Assembly (NCBI GenBank): GCA_963829955.1
Contig: CAWHKS010000004.1
Location: 290,676-354,675 of the forward strand
Direction: 5' to 3'
Origin: DASTFY01 sp963829955
GTDB taxonomy: Bacteria > Actinomycetota > Acidimicrobiia > Acidimicrobiales > Ilumatobacteraceae
Length of the DNA: 64,000 bases
Shown: one piece after another, positions 16,655 to 25,309 of the stretch
Numbering within the stretch: the first letter of the stretch is position 1
Layout of the letters: the number at the start of each line of letters is the position of its first letter
Notes under the pieces: generated by a model
Database searches by the model: none
Told to the model about the DNA's origin: nothing
The model's input: only the letters and a program-made list of their open reading frames with translations
Position numbers and translations under genes: made by a program

Positions 16655-18153
16655 GCAGGGGACGGCACCGCCGCTCGACCGTGGTGCTCGTGGCCGGGCT
16701 GTGCGCCGTGACGGCCGCGTGCGGCAACGGGAAGTCGATCCTGGAGATCGGCGGTGCGACCGTCCCGACGGTGCCCCCGCCGGACACCGGTGACACGCCG
16801 GCCACGATCCCCACGACGACGGCCGTCCCGGAGGAGGAGCTCCCGCCCTGCCCCGTCGAGGCGCTGGACGCGGCGACGGGTCCCGTGCCGATCACGTTCT
16901 GGCACGCCATGACGGCGGCCAACGAGGAGGCCCTGGCCAAGCTCACCAACGCCTACAACGCGTCGCAGACCAAGGTGCGGGTGGCTCTCATCAACCAGGG
17001 CGGCTACGAGCAGAGCATCGAGAAGTACAAGACGTCGTCGGCGAATGACCGGCCGACGCTCGTGCAGATGCCCGAGTACACGCTGCAACTCCTGGCCGAC
17101 TCCAACACCGTCGTGCCGATCCAGTCCTGCGTCAACGCCGAGGACTACGACCTGTCGGACTTCGTCCCCCGCGCCACCGCGTACTACACGCTGCGGGGCG
17201 CGTTGCAGGGCATGCCCTTCAACCTCTCGAACCCTGTCCTGTACTACAACCGCGCCGCCTTCGAGCAGGCTGGCCTCGATCCAGACGACCCGCCGACCAG
17301 CCTCGAGGAGCTGCGCTCAGCCAGCGAGAAGCTCGTGCAGAGCGGCGTCGTGAAGTACGGGCTGGCGCTCGACCACAGCATCGACGGAGGTGGTGGCTGG
17401 TTCCTCGAGCAATGGCTGGCCAAGGCCGGTGAGCTCTACGCCAACAACGAGAACGGCCGAGCGGCACCGGCCACGAACGTTCTCTTCGCGGGCTCCGCCG
17501 GGGTCGAGCTGATGACCTTCCTGCAGCAGATGGTCATCGACGGCCTGGCCGTCGACGTCGGTCCCAACACGTCGCTCCCCGACAACCTGCTGAAGCTGGT
17601 CGACACGGAGCCGGCGGGCATGACGATCCACACGACCGCCGCGCTCGGATCGGTCCTGACCATTCTCGACGCCGGTGGCTATCCGGTCACCTCGGCCGAC
17701 GTGGGCATCGGACCGATGCCCGGCCCGACCGTGAACCCGGGCGTGCTCGTGGGCGGGGCGTCGCTGTGGCTGCCGATCGGCAAGGGCGACGCCGAGACCG
17801 CGGCGGCGTGGGACTACATCAAGTTCCTCGTGGCGCCCGAGCAGCAGTCGCAGTGGGCGGCCGACACCGGGTACGTCCCGGTACGGCAGAGCGCCACCGA
17901 ACTGGCGCCGATCAAGGACGTGTACGCGTCGGATCCGCGCTTCGCGGTCGGGTACGACCAGCTCTTGGCAGCGGCGGACACCCCGGTGGAGGCCGGGCCC
18001 GTGCTGGGCCCGCAGCGTGAGGTGCGGATCCTCACCTCGAACGCCGTCGAGTCGATCCTGGTCGCGCGGTCGGACGTCGCCCAGGCGCTGACCGCGGCGG
18101 CGCGGCAGTCCGACCTGCTCATCGCCAACTGGGCGTCGAGCGTCGGCGGCTGA
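16651..18153 (+). CDS. extracellular solute-binding lipoprotein, UgpB-like
   Basis: A 500-residue substrate-binding protein for the preceding ABC importer. The N terminus MSRGRHRRSTVVLVAGLCAV followed by TAAC is a lipoprotein signal with the modified cysteine near residue 24; a Thr/Pro-rich linker follows. The mature part opens with ITFWHAMTAANEEALAKLTN, the SBP_bac_8 start seen in glycerol-3-phosphate (UgpB) and sugar binders, and includes GMPFNLSNPVLYYNRAAFEQ and AAWDYIKFLVAPEQQ. The first-gene-ATPase order C-A-E-B with UgpB-like sequence makes glycerol-3-phosphate, glycerophosphodiesters or an oligosaccharide the likely cargo; the exact one is not determinable here. Confidence 0.9.
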   Translation: MSRGRHRRSTVVLVAGLCAVTAACGNGKSILEIGGATVPTVPPPDTGDTPATIPTTTAVPEEELPPCPVEALDAATGPVPITFWHAMTAANEEALAKLTNAYNASQTKVRVALINQGGYEQSIEKYKTSSANDRPTLVQMPEYTLQLLADSNTVVPIQSCVNAEDYDLSDFVPRATAYYTLRGALQGMPFNLSNPVLYYNRAAFEQAGLDPDDPPTSLEELRSASEKLVQSGVVKYGLALDHSIDGGGGWFLEQWLAKAGELYANNENGRAAPATNVLFAGSAGVELMTFLQQMVIDGLAVDVGPNTSLPDNLLKLVDTEPAGMTIHTTAALGSVLTILDAGGYPVTSADVGIGPMPGPTVNPGVLVGGASLWLPIGKGDAETAAAWDYIKFLVAPEQQSQWAADTGYVPVRQSATELAPIKDVYASDPRFAVGYDQLLAAADTPVEAGPVLGPQREVRILTSNAVESILVARSDVAQALTAAARQSDLLIANWASSVGG

Positions 18154-18218
18154 CGTCCGAGCCGGTGGCGCCGGTCGGCTGACGTCCGGTCGGTGGCGGC
18201 CGGTAGGGTCGCCGGCCT

Positions 18219-18779
18219 ATGCCCCACCCCTTCCCCGCCCCCGACGGCTCGGCCGCCAAGACCCAGCAGTTCCCGGCCGACGGCCCTGAGCACGGCATCG
18301 ACGCCGCCAAGCGCTACACGGCCACGCTCGACACCACGCTCGGGAACATCGTCATCGCCCTCGACGCGGTCAAAGCTCCGAAGACGGTCAACAACTTCGT
18401 CTTCTTGGCCCTCCACCACTACTACGACGGGGTGATCTTCCACCGCGTCATCGACGGCTTCATGTGCCAGGGCGGTGATCCCACGGGGACCGGGCGGGGC
18501 GGCCCGGGCTACAAGTTCGAGGACGAGCTCCCGAAGGCGGGCCAGTACCAGCTCGGTTCGGTGGCCATGGCCAACGCCGGGCCGAACACCAACGGCAGCC
18601 AGTTCTTCATCGTGAGCGGGAAGAGCGGTGTGGGTCTGCCGCCGCAGTACTCGCTCTTCGGGCAGGTCGTGAAAGGCATGGAGGTCATCGACGAGATGCA
18701 GCGCGTGCCGACCGATCGCAACGATCGCCCGCGGGACGACGTGATCATCAACTCGGTGACCATCACCGAAGCCGACTGA
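18219..18779 (+). CDS. peptidyl-prolyl cis-trans isomerase, cyclophilin type
   Basis: A 186-residue cyclophilin that catalyses prolyl isomerisation during protein folding. Core motifs are present: KTVNNFVFLA, then FHRVIDGFMCQGGDPTGTGR, then SVAMANAGPNTNGSQFFIV and YSLFGQVVKGMEVID, including the catalytic Arg in FHRVI. There is no signal peptide, so it is expected in the cytoplasm. It lies 65 bases after the ABC importer operon in a spacer that carries a direct repeat of CGGCTGACGTCCG. The next gene on the same strand starts 14 bases later. Confidence 0.93.
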   Translation: MPHPFPAPDGSAAKTQQFPADGPEHGIDAAKRYTATLDTTLGNIVIALDAVKAPKTVNNFVFLALHHYYDGVIFHRVIDGFMCQGGDPTGTGRGGPGYKFEDELPKAGQYQLGSVAMANAGPNTNGSQFFIVSGKSGVGLPPQYSLFGQVVKGMEVIDEMQRVPTDRNDRPRDDVIINSVTITEAD

Positions 18780-18793
18780 CCCGCGTTCGCGTC

Positions 18794-20107
18794 GTGGCGA
18801 CGCCTCTGTCGCTCTCCCTTGCGCAAGCCCGTCGGGTGGCGCTGGCCGCCCAGGGCTTCACCGATCCCCGCCCGAAGGGCCGGGTGGATCGCCGTCACCT
18901 GCGGCGAGTGTTCGACCGGGTCGGGCTCATCCAGATCGACTCCGTCAACGTGCTCGTGCGGTCCCAGGAGCTGCCCATCTTCGCCCGCCTCGGACCGCAT
19001 CCCCGCGACCTGTTGCCGAGCGCGGCCGCTCACGGCCAACTGTTCGAGTACTGGGGGCACGAGGCCTCGCACATCCCGGTCGCGCAGCAGCCGCTGTTCC
19101 GCTGGAAGATGGCGCGCGCCGCCGAGCACGCGTGGCGCGGCGTCGCCCGGATGAGCAAGGAGCGTCCGGGCTACGTCGAGACCGTCTACGAGATGGTGGC
19201 CGAGCGGGGGCCGGTCGTCGCCGGTGAACTGTCGGAGCGCACCGCCCCCAAGGGGGCGTGGTGGGACTGGGACCACGCCAAGCTGGCCCTCGAGTGGCTC
19301 TTCTTCACAGGGCGGATCACAGCCCGTCGGCGGGTCAACGACTTCGCCCGCCTGTACGACCTGCCCGAGCGGATGCTGCCGGCGTCCGTGCTGGCGGCGC
19401 CGACCCCGAGCGAGCCCGACGCCCGCAAGGCGCTGCTGCTGCTGGCGGCGCGATCGCAGGGCGTGGGGACGCTGCGGGACCTGGCGGAGTACCACCGCCA
19501 GCACATCGCGCGCTGCCGCCCGCTGGTGGCCGAGCTGGTCGAGGCGGGGGAGTTGCTGCCGGCGCAGGTGGAGGGGTGGAAGGAGCAGGCCTACGTCCAC
19601 CCCGAGGCGTCCTTGCCGCGTCGGGTGCGGGCGTGCGCGCTCCTGTCGCCGTTCGACTCCGTCATCTGGGAGCGGCCGCGGGTCGAGCGGCTGTTCGGCT
19701 TCCACTACCGCATCGAGATCTACACGCCCGCGCCCAAGCGGCGGTTCGGCTACTACGTCCTGCCCTTCCTGCTCGGTGACGAGCTGGTCGGGCGCGTCGA
19801 CCTCAAGGCCGAGCGGGCGATGTCCACGCTTCTGGTGCGGGGCGCGTACACCGAGCCGGGCGTGCCGGACGGCCCGGTGGCAGAGGCCCTGGCCGGCGAG
19901 CTGGCGCTCATGGCGGAATGGCTCGGCCTCGAGCAGGTGGTCGTCGAGGGCCGGGGCGAGCTGGCGCCGGCCCTGAAGGCCGCCGTCGGTCCAGGTCCGG
20001 CCCCTGGCCGTTCTCGCGGCCCTCTGTCTCGCCCAGCGAAACCAACCGCCGCGAGAACCTCCCCACCGAATCGATATCGAATCGGTGGCGATGTGGCGGG
20101 GGGCTAG
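18794..20107 (+). CDS. YcaQ/AlkX-like winged-helix DNA glycosylase family protein
   Basis: A 437-residue member of the HTH_42 (YcaQ/AlkZ) family, which includes glycosylases that unhook DNA interstrand crosslinks. The N-terminal part RVFDRVGLIQIDSVNVLVRS holds a Q-I-D triad matching the Q-hydrophobic-D motif of the YcaQ/AlkX branch, and the C-terminal part has AYVHPEASLP, LLSPFDSVIWERPRVERLFG and GYYVLPFLLGDELVGRVDLK, all typical of the family. It starts with GTG. The last about 40 codons are low-complexity and contain two inverted repeats, so the true C terminus may be irregular. It meets the convergent gene with a four-base stop overlap. Confidence 0.85.
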   Translation: MATPLSLSLAQARRVALAAQGFTDPRPKGRVDRRHLRRVFDRVGLIQIDSVNVLVRSQELPIFARLGPHPRDLLPSAAAHGQLFEYWGHEASHIPVAQQPLFRWKMARAAEHAWRGVARMSKERPGYVETVYEMVAERGPVVAGELSERTAPKGAWWDWDHAKLALEWLFFTGRITARRRVNDFARLYDLPERMLPASVLAAPTPSEPDARKALLLLAARSQGVGTLRDLAEYHRQHIARCRPLVAELVEAGELLPAQVEGWKEQAYVHPEASLPRRVRACALLSPFDSVIWERPRVERLFGFHYRIEIYTPAPKRRFGYYVLPFLLGDELVGRVDLKAERAMSTLLVRGAYTEPGVPDGPVAEALAGELALMAEWLGLEQVVVEGRGELAPALKAAVGPGPAPGRSRGPLSRPAKPTAARTSPPNRYRIGGDVAGG

Positions 20108-20442
20108 GTCCGCCGGCTGGAGCGGCGGCGGAGGCGGTGCGACCGGCGGGTGGCGTGGGCCTTGTCCTTGAGGTCGTCGAGCGGCGGGCCGACAGCCAGG
20201 CTCCCGTCTTCCAGAGGCGCTTCGAAGCCCCGACGATCGATGTCCGGCGGCTCGCCCGGGGCCTCCGCCTGGATGACGATCTTCTCCTTCTTGGGCCCTT
20301 CCAAGACCTCGCGCAGCCCGAGCATCGCCGCCCCGAGCATCCCGCCCCGCAACGACGACGGCCGCCGCGGCGGCGCCTCCTCGTCCTGGTGGGGCGGCGA
20401 CGGCACCTCGTCGTCAGGCTGGTCTTTCACCCCGCCGTTCAC
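20104..20442 (-). CDS. small hypothetical protein
   Basis: A 112-residue hydrophilic protein starting at a GTG (20442) that overlaps the stop of the DUF2236 gene as GTGA. It has a charged N terminus (DQPDDEVPSPPHQDEEAPP), a short central amphipathic stretch GGMLGAAMLGLREVLEGPKK and a very basic C terminus (KAHATRRSHRLRRRSSRRT). I do not recognise the family. The coupling to DUF2236 suggests shared expression. An apparently longer frame reaching 21414 exists only because the upstream gene's frameshift happens to read into it. Confidence 0.6.
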   Translation of the reverse strand: MNGGVKDQPDDEVPSPPHQDEEAPPRRPSSLRGGMLGAAMLGLREVLEGPKKEKIVIQAEAPGEPPDIDRRGFEAPLEDGSLAVGPPLDDLKDKAHATRRSHRLRRRSSRRT

Positions 20443-21327
20443 CTCGCCAGTGTGCCCGACTCCGTCGACGACCCGGCGCGCGGACGCTGACCGTCCGCCA
20501 ACGCCCAGCGCATGGCGCCGACGAGGGCCCTCCCGGCCGGCCGGATGACGACCGTCTCCGTCACGGGAAGCGGTGGGACGCGCAACATGACCTTCGCCCA
20601 CCACGGCAGGAGCGCCACGGCCGTTGCCCCGAGCACGGTGTACGGCCCGCCGCGCAGCCAAGGGCACCGGTGGTTGCAGCAGCAAGAACCGCGCCGCCTC
20701 CCGGGCTTCGGCGGTGGTGGCCAGCTCCGGGCGGTAGGCGGCCAGCTGGGCGCGCAGCTCCCCGACCGTCGCTGGCGGATCGGGTACGCCGAGCTCTCGG
20801 GCGACCCGGCCCAGGTCCGACACGTACTGGTCTCTTTCGGCCCGGTCCAAGGGCCGGGCGCCGAAGCGCTGGTGGGCGGCGAGGAAGCTGTCGACCTCGG
20901 CCACGTGAACCCAGAGCAGCAGATGGGGATCGTTGGCGTCGTACGACCGACCGTTCGGGGCGATGCCGCGGACCCGCCCGTGCACGCGGCGGACCGTCGC
21001 GCACGCCTGCTCGGCCTGCGCGGCCGTGCCGTAGGTGGTGCCGGCCAGGAAGCGGGCCGTCCGCTGCAACCGGCCCCAGGGATCCTCCCGGAAGTCCGAG
21101 TGCTGGGCGACGCCGGCCATGGCCAGCGGGTGCAGGCTCTGCAGCAGGAGCGCACGCAGCGCCCCGACGAAGATCGCGGCGTCCGCATGGACTCGCCAGA
21201 TGGCCCGATCAGGCCCGAACCACCGCGGTCCCTCCGACTCGAACAGCTCGCGGGCATGCGCCTGGCCCGTCGGGCCGCCCACGCGGGCCCGGATGGCGTC
21301 GGCTACCAGTTGGCGCACCTGCTCCAC
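20439..21327 (-). pseudogene. MpaB/DUF2236-family oxygenase-like protein, apparent single-base frameshift
   Basis: The N-terminal frame from a GTG at 21327 gives a clear DUF2236 sequence: WRVHADAAIFVGALRALLLQ, SLHPLAMAGVAQHSDF, DPWGRLQRTARFLAGTTYG. After ARFLLLQPPVPLAA the family-like sequence moves to another frame: GGPYTVLGATAVALLPWW, then VVIRPAGRALVGAMRWAL, ending at the TGA at 20439-20441. The shift lies at about 20644-20656 in a GC-rich run and needs one extra base removed. DUF2236 includes the latex-clearing and MpaB oxygenases with a b-type heme. Sequence error or decay cannot be separated here. Confidence 0.72.
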
Positions 21328-21427
21328 GCCTCCATCCTGCCGCCCGCCTGGCTCGGATCCGCTACGGGACGGCCCTGTTCCGCGGAGGGTCGCCCGTCGC
21401 GCGAGCCCTCCCATCTACGCTCGGCGG

Positions 21428-22621
21428 GTGGCCGAAGAACCCGCGGCGGAACCCGCTGCCGGCCCTGCCGTGGGCCCAATCGGGGCCGAGGACCCGGCCG
21501 CCACGCCGTGGGTGGACCCGTCGGCAGACACCGCCACCATGCCGCGGTGGGTGCTGCGGGCCATCACCATCTTCTGGCTCGGCTTCATCGCCACCCTCGT
21601 CGGGCGGTGGCTCTTCTCGCGGCTCCACACCCTGCTGTTCCTGATCGCCGTCTCGTTCTTCCTGTCCCTGGCCATCGAGCCGGGCGTCAACTTCCTGGCC
21701 CGGCGGGGGTGGCGCCGAGGGGTGGCGACGGCGCTCTTCCTCCTCGGCATCACCCTGGCGTCGCTGCTGTTCATGGGCGCCATCGGCGCGCTCATCGGCC
21801 GGCAGGTGGCGAACTTCATCGACGACCTGCCCTCCCGCATCACCGAGGTGCAGGACTTCGTCAACCGCAACTTCTCCACCGAGCTCGACTTCGGCGACCT
21901 CATCGACCGGATCGACAAGGCGCAGCTGGCGGGGTCGCTCGCCAACAACACCATCTCCTTCACGACGACGGTGCTGAGCGGACTGCTACAGATGCTGACG
22001 GTCGCCCTGTTGACCTTCTACATGGTCGCCGACGGTCCTCGCATGAGGCGGGCCATCTGCGGCCGGCTGCGGCCCGACCGCCAGGAGCGGGTCCTTCACG
22101 CGTGGGAGCTGGCCATCGACAAGACCGGCGGCTACCTCTACTCCCGGGCCTTGCTGGCGCTGCTCTCGGCCGTCTTCCACACGGCCGCGTTCTCGCTGAT
22201 CGGGCTGCGCTACCCGGTGGCGCTCGGCATCTGGGTGGGTCTCGTCTCGCAGTTCCTGCCCGTCATCGGCACCTACCTGGCCGGCGTGCTGCCCGTGCTG
22301 GTCGCCCTGCTTGACGAACCGATCCGTGCGCTCTGGGTGCTCATCGTCATCGTCATCTACCAGCAGATCGAGAACTACCTCCTCGCGCCCCGCATCACCG
22401 CGAGGACGTTGGAGCTGCACCCTGCCGTCGCCTTCTCGGCCGCTATTGCCGGCGCGGCGATGCTGGGCCCGGTCGGCGCCATCCTCGCCCTGCCTGCGTG
22501 CGCGACGGTGCAGGCCTTCCTCACCGAGTGGGGTCCCCGGCACGACGTCATCGAGTCCGGGCTCACCGCCCACCAGCCACCCGCCCGCCGGCGGCGCATC
22601 GCTCGCCGGACACCGAGCTGA
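21428..22621 (+). CDS. AI-2E family transporter-like membrane protein
   Basis: A 397-residue polytopic membrane protein of the AI-2 exporter/UPF0118 family. A hydrophilic Ala/Pro-rich N terminus is followed by paired helices (AITIFWLGFIATLVGRWLF, LLFLIAVSFFLSLAIEPGVN), a soluble helical insert with the FSTELDFGDLIDRID segment, and the C-terminal core LGIWVGLVSQFLPVIGTYLA, then QIENYLLAPRITARTLELHP, the family signature. Members export autoinducer-2 or act as Na+/H+ antiporters; the substrate here is unknown. The GTG at 21428 is the most upstream sensible start. An MBL gene follows six bases later. Confidence 0.85.
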   Translation: MAEEPAAEPAAGPAVGPIGAEDPAATPWVDPSADTATMPRWVLRAITIFWLGFIATLVGRWLFSRLHTLLFLIAVSFFLSLAIEPGVNFLARRGWRRGVATALFLLGITLASLLFMGAIGALIGRQVANFIDDLPSRITEVQDFVNRNFSTELDFGDLIDRIDKAQLAGSLANNTISFTTTVLSGLLQMLTVALLTFYMVADGPRMRRAICGRLRPDRQERVLHAWELAIDKTGGYLYSRALLALLSAVFHTAAFSLIGLRYPVALGIWVGLVSQFLPVIGTYLAGVLPVLVALLDEPIRALWVLIVIVIYQQIENYLLAPRITARTLELHPAVAFSAAIAGAAMLGPVGAILALPACATVQAFLTEWGPRHDVIESGLTAHQPPARRRRIARRTPS

Positions 22622-22627
22622 TCAGCG

Positions 22628-23524
22628 ATGGCGATCCCGTTCGTCCCGCCGCTCGAGGTCCGCTACGGCGAGGCCGAGCAGGTCAGCCCGCTCATCCGCC
22701 GGGTCGTGGCCGAGAACCCGTCGATGTTCACCTATCGGGGCACGGGCACCTACATCATCGGCCGCGGCGAGGTCGCGGTCGTCGATCCCGGCCCGGAACT
22801 GGAGTCGCACCAGGCCGCCCTTGCCGCGGCGCTGGAGGGCGAGCGGGTGACGCACATCCTGGTGACCCACTGCCACGCCGATCACTCCCCGCTGGCCCGC
22901 TGGCTGGCGGGCGAGACCGGCGCGACCACGTTCGCCTTCGGCCCTCATGGTGCGATCGATCCCAGCGACGACGTGGTGACCGAGGAGGCCGTCGACACCG
23001 CGTTCGATCCCGATGTGAGGCTCGCTCACGGCGAGGTGGTCGAGGGCGCCGGATGGACGGTGGAGGCCGTGCACACGCCGGGACACACGTCCAACCACAC
23101 GGCCTACGCCCTCGCCGAAGAGCGCGCGCTGTTCACGGGCGATCACGTGATGGGCTGGTCGACGACCGTCATTGCTCCACCCGATGGCGACATGAGGGCC
23201 TACTTCGCCAGCCTTCGCCTGCTGCTCGGGCGGGACGACGCCGTGCTGTGGCCCACCCACGGCGGGCCCGTGACCGATCCGCCTCCGTTCCTGGAGGCCT
23301 ACCTCGCGCACCGCCTGGAGCGGGAGGCGCAGGTGGTTGCCGCCGTCCGCGGCGGCACCGGCGGCGTGCCCGCCATCGTCGCCGAGCTCTACACGGCCGT
23401 GCCGAAGGAGTTGCACCCTGCCGCCGAGCGCAGCGTCTTCGCCCACCTCGTGAAGCTGGTGGACGACGGAGTGGTCAGCTGCGACGGGCCGCTGACGGCG
23501 GAGGCGACGTTCGCGCCTGTATGA
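22628..23524 (+). CDS. MBL-fold metallo-hydrolase (LACTB2-like)
   Basis: A 298-residue metallo-beta-lactamase-fold hydrolase. The zinc motif is ILVTHCHADHSPLARWLAGE (HxHxDH at about residues 79-84), with further ligands in VHTPGHTSNHTAY and FTGDHVMGWSTTV, and a C-terminal winged-helix-like tail (ELHPAAERSVFAHLVKLVDD) typical of the LACTB2 subgroup, members of which act as ribonucleases or thioesterases. It starts six bases after the membrane protein stop, so it is probably in the same transcript. Confidence 0.88.
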   Translation: MAIPFVPPLEVRYGEAEQVSPLIRRVVAENPSMFTYRGTGTYIIGRGEVAVVDPGPELESHQAALAAALEGERVTHILVTHCHADHSPLARWLAGETGATTFAFGPHGAIDPSDDVVTEEAVDTAFDPDVRLAHGEVVEGAGWTVEAVHTPGHTSNHTAYALAEERALFTGDHVMGWSTTVIAPPDGDMRAYFASLRLLLGRDDAVLWPTHGGPVTDPPPFLEAYLAHRLEREAQVVAAVRGGTGGVPAIVAELYTAVPKELHPAAERSVFAHLVKLVDDGVVSCDGPLTAEATFAPV

Positions 23525-23536
23525 GATCCGGCGGAC

Positions 23537-25039
23537 TCAGGGCTCGACTGCGTCAGTGATCGGCGGTGCGGCCGCGACGACCGGCTCGTCCCCGCCCTGG
23601 TCCAATCGGAAGGGCGGGTACTCGTCGGTCATCAACGTGACATAGGCGGCTACCCGGTACAGCCAGCGGTTCATGCCCATGACGAACGCGAAGATCCCTG
23701 ACGGGTAGCGCCCGCGGAAGAGCAGCGAGATGCCCGCGAACACGGCCAGCAGGCCGATGAGCCCGAAGGTGCCCGCGAAGGTCCAGCCCGGGCCGGTCCA
23801 GCCCACCTCGTCCCGGCCCCCCGAGCCGAGCCACCAACCCCAACCGAAGATGCTCACGACCAGGTAGTGGGGGATGGCGAGGAGCCAGGATTTCACCAGC
23901 ACCAGTCCCCGCGAGAGGTCTTCGGGATAGACCACGTCGAGCGTCGCCGGGTAGTCGGCCGGCCCGAGTGAGAAGGGCGGGTAGCGGTCCGTGCCGAGCG
24001 CGCTGAACGAGTAGAAGCCGACCCGCCAGCTCCACCGGAGCACCCCGACGTTGAAGTCGAACAGGGACCGTGGGTAGCGCTTGGTGAAGAGGATGGCGAA
24101 GAAGGCGATGATCGTGACGACGAGGAAGCCCAGCCACAGGAACGCCAGCACGATGTAGTGGGGGATGGCCAGCAGCCACTTCACCAGCCAGAGCCCGCGG
24201 CTGAGCTCGTCGTCGAGATGACCGGTGATGGTCAGCGGGTAGTGCGGCGCCGGCGACGGCACAACGGCGACCCCGGGGACGCCGGCGGTCGCCACGGCCC
24301 CGCCCGGGGTGGCTGGCGGTGGGAACGGAGCAGGCCCGGTCACGGTCACGGGCTCGGCCGGAGCGCGAGCCAGGCCGCGTCCGGCGATGATGGCCAGCGC
24401 CGTCCCGCCGAGCAGCAGGACGAGACCGCCGGCGAGGAGCGCGATCGTCGCCGGGAGGAACCAGTCGACCTTGATGCCGAGGCGCGCATCGGTGTCGACG
24501 CCCGGGCTGGCGTCGGCGTTCATGAGCACGACCGTCCAGTCGCCGCTCTCGACCTCCCACGTGAGGTCGCCGGTTTCGCTGCTCGAGCTGGTCGCCACCC
24601 AGAAGGACTGCTCACCGGGCGGGGCCGGCACAGCGTCGCCGTCGCGGCGCCGGTAGCGGACGCGGTCCGGGTTGAGGTCGATGTCCCGGATCTGGTCGCG
24701 GCTCACACCCTCGAGGTAGGCAGCGACCTCCGCGCTCGGCCCGATGCCGGCGAACACCTGCGTCTCCTCCGCCGGCTCCACCACCAGCTTCACGGTGCCG
24801 AGCCCGCCACGGTCTATGAGCCAGTCGGACGGGCCCGGGCGGGTCTCGAGGTCGATGCGGTCCGACTCGATGGCGTAGGTGGGCGTGGCCAACCGCACCT
24901 CGGGCGTGCGGAAGAACCCGTCGTCGTCGCGCTGGGTCGCGTAGCCGACGAGGGCTCCCGCCCCGCCGGCCAGCAGACCGAACCCGAGTAGGGCGACCAG
25001 AGCGCCGATGACGATGAGGACGATCCGTCCGGCTTTCAC
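23537..25039 (-). CDS. DUF4389-containing membrane protein
   Basis: A 500-residue membrane protein. It has an N-terminal anchor (IVLIVIGALVALLGFGLLAG), an extracytoplasmic domain of about 150 residues with several Trp-containing strands, a second membrane helix near residue 200 (ATIALLAGGLVLLLGGTALA), a Pro-rich linker, then two tandem DUF4389 units. Each unit contains the repeated phrase LVKWLLAIPHY / LVKSWLLAIPHY, followed by hydrophobic helices and a YPPF motif (RYPPFSL, EYPPFRL). The function is unknown. Translation starts with GTG. It is convergent with the MBL gene and divergent from the tRNA. Confidence 0.8.
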   Translation of the reverse strand: MKAGRIVLIVIGALVALLGFGLLAGGAGALVGYATQRDDDGFFRTPEVRLATPTYAIESDRIDLETRPGPSDWLIDRGGLGTVKLVVEPAEETQVFAGIGPSAEVAAYLEGVSRDQIRDIDLNPDRVRYRRRDGDAVPAPPGEQSFWVATSSSSETGDLTWEVESGDWTVVLMNADASPGVDTDARLGIKVDWFLPATIALLAGGLVLLLGGTALAIIAGRGLARAPAEPVTVTGPAPFPPPATPGGAVATAGVPGVAVVPSPAPHYPLTITGHLDDELSRGLWLVKWLLAIPHYIVLAFLWLGFLVVTIIAFFAILFTKRYPRSLFDFNVGVLRWSWRVGFYSFSALGTDRYPPFSLGPADYPATLDVVYPEDLSRGLVLVKSWLLAIPHYLVVSIFGWGWWLGSGGRDEVGWTGPGWTFAGTFGLIGLLAVFAGISLLFRGRYPSGIFAFVMGMNRWLYRVAAYVTLMTDEYPPFRLDQGGDEPVVAAAPPITDAVEP

Positions 25040-25116
25040 CGTCTAAGCATGGCCGACGAAGAGTGGACGTGGAAAGGGTCAAGGCCTGCCGAGCCCGTAC
25101 GATGCCCCCACCCTCC

Positions 25117-25189
25117 GGGCCGCTAGCTCATCCGGTAGAGCAGGGGACTTTTAATCCCAAGGTGCAGGGTTCGAGACCCTGGCGGCCCA
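25117..25189 (+). tRNA. tRNA-Lys (anticodon TTT)
   Basis: A 73-base cloverleaf: acceptor GGGCCGC pairs with GCGGCCC, the D stem is GCTC/GAGC, the anticodon stem encloses the loop CTTTTAA with anticodon TTT at 25150-25152, and the T arm is CAGGG-TTCGAGA-CCCTG. The first anticodon-stem pair is a G-A mismatch. The discriminator is A and the genomic sequence continues CCG, so the full CCA end is not encoded. An island-like stretch follows it. Confidence 0.95.
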
Positions 25190-25309
25190 CCGCATGTAGC
25201 AGGTGCTACGCACTCTGACGGCAGGCGTGGTCACAGCCGCTCTGGAGAGGCCCAGCGCTCACGTGCGCGTGACCTAGCCGCGCCCCATCGGCACATGTGG
25301 CGTCTCGCG

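Noticed and set aside
20104..21414. A single 436-residue protein spanning the DUF2236 region and the small downstream gene
   Set aside because: The DUF2236 family continues in another frame to the TGA at 20439, and the small gene starts at a GTG overlapping that stop; the long frame is an accident of the frameshift.
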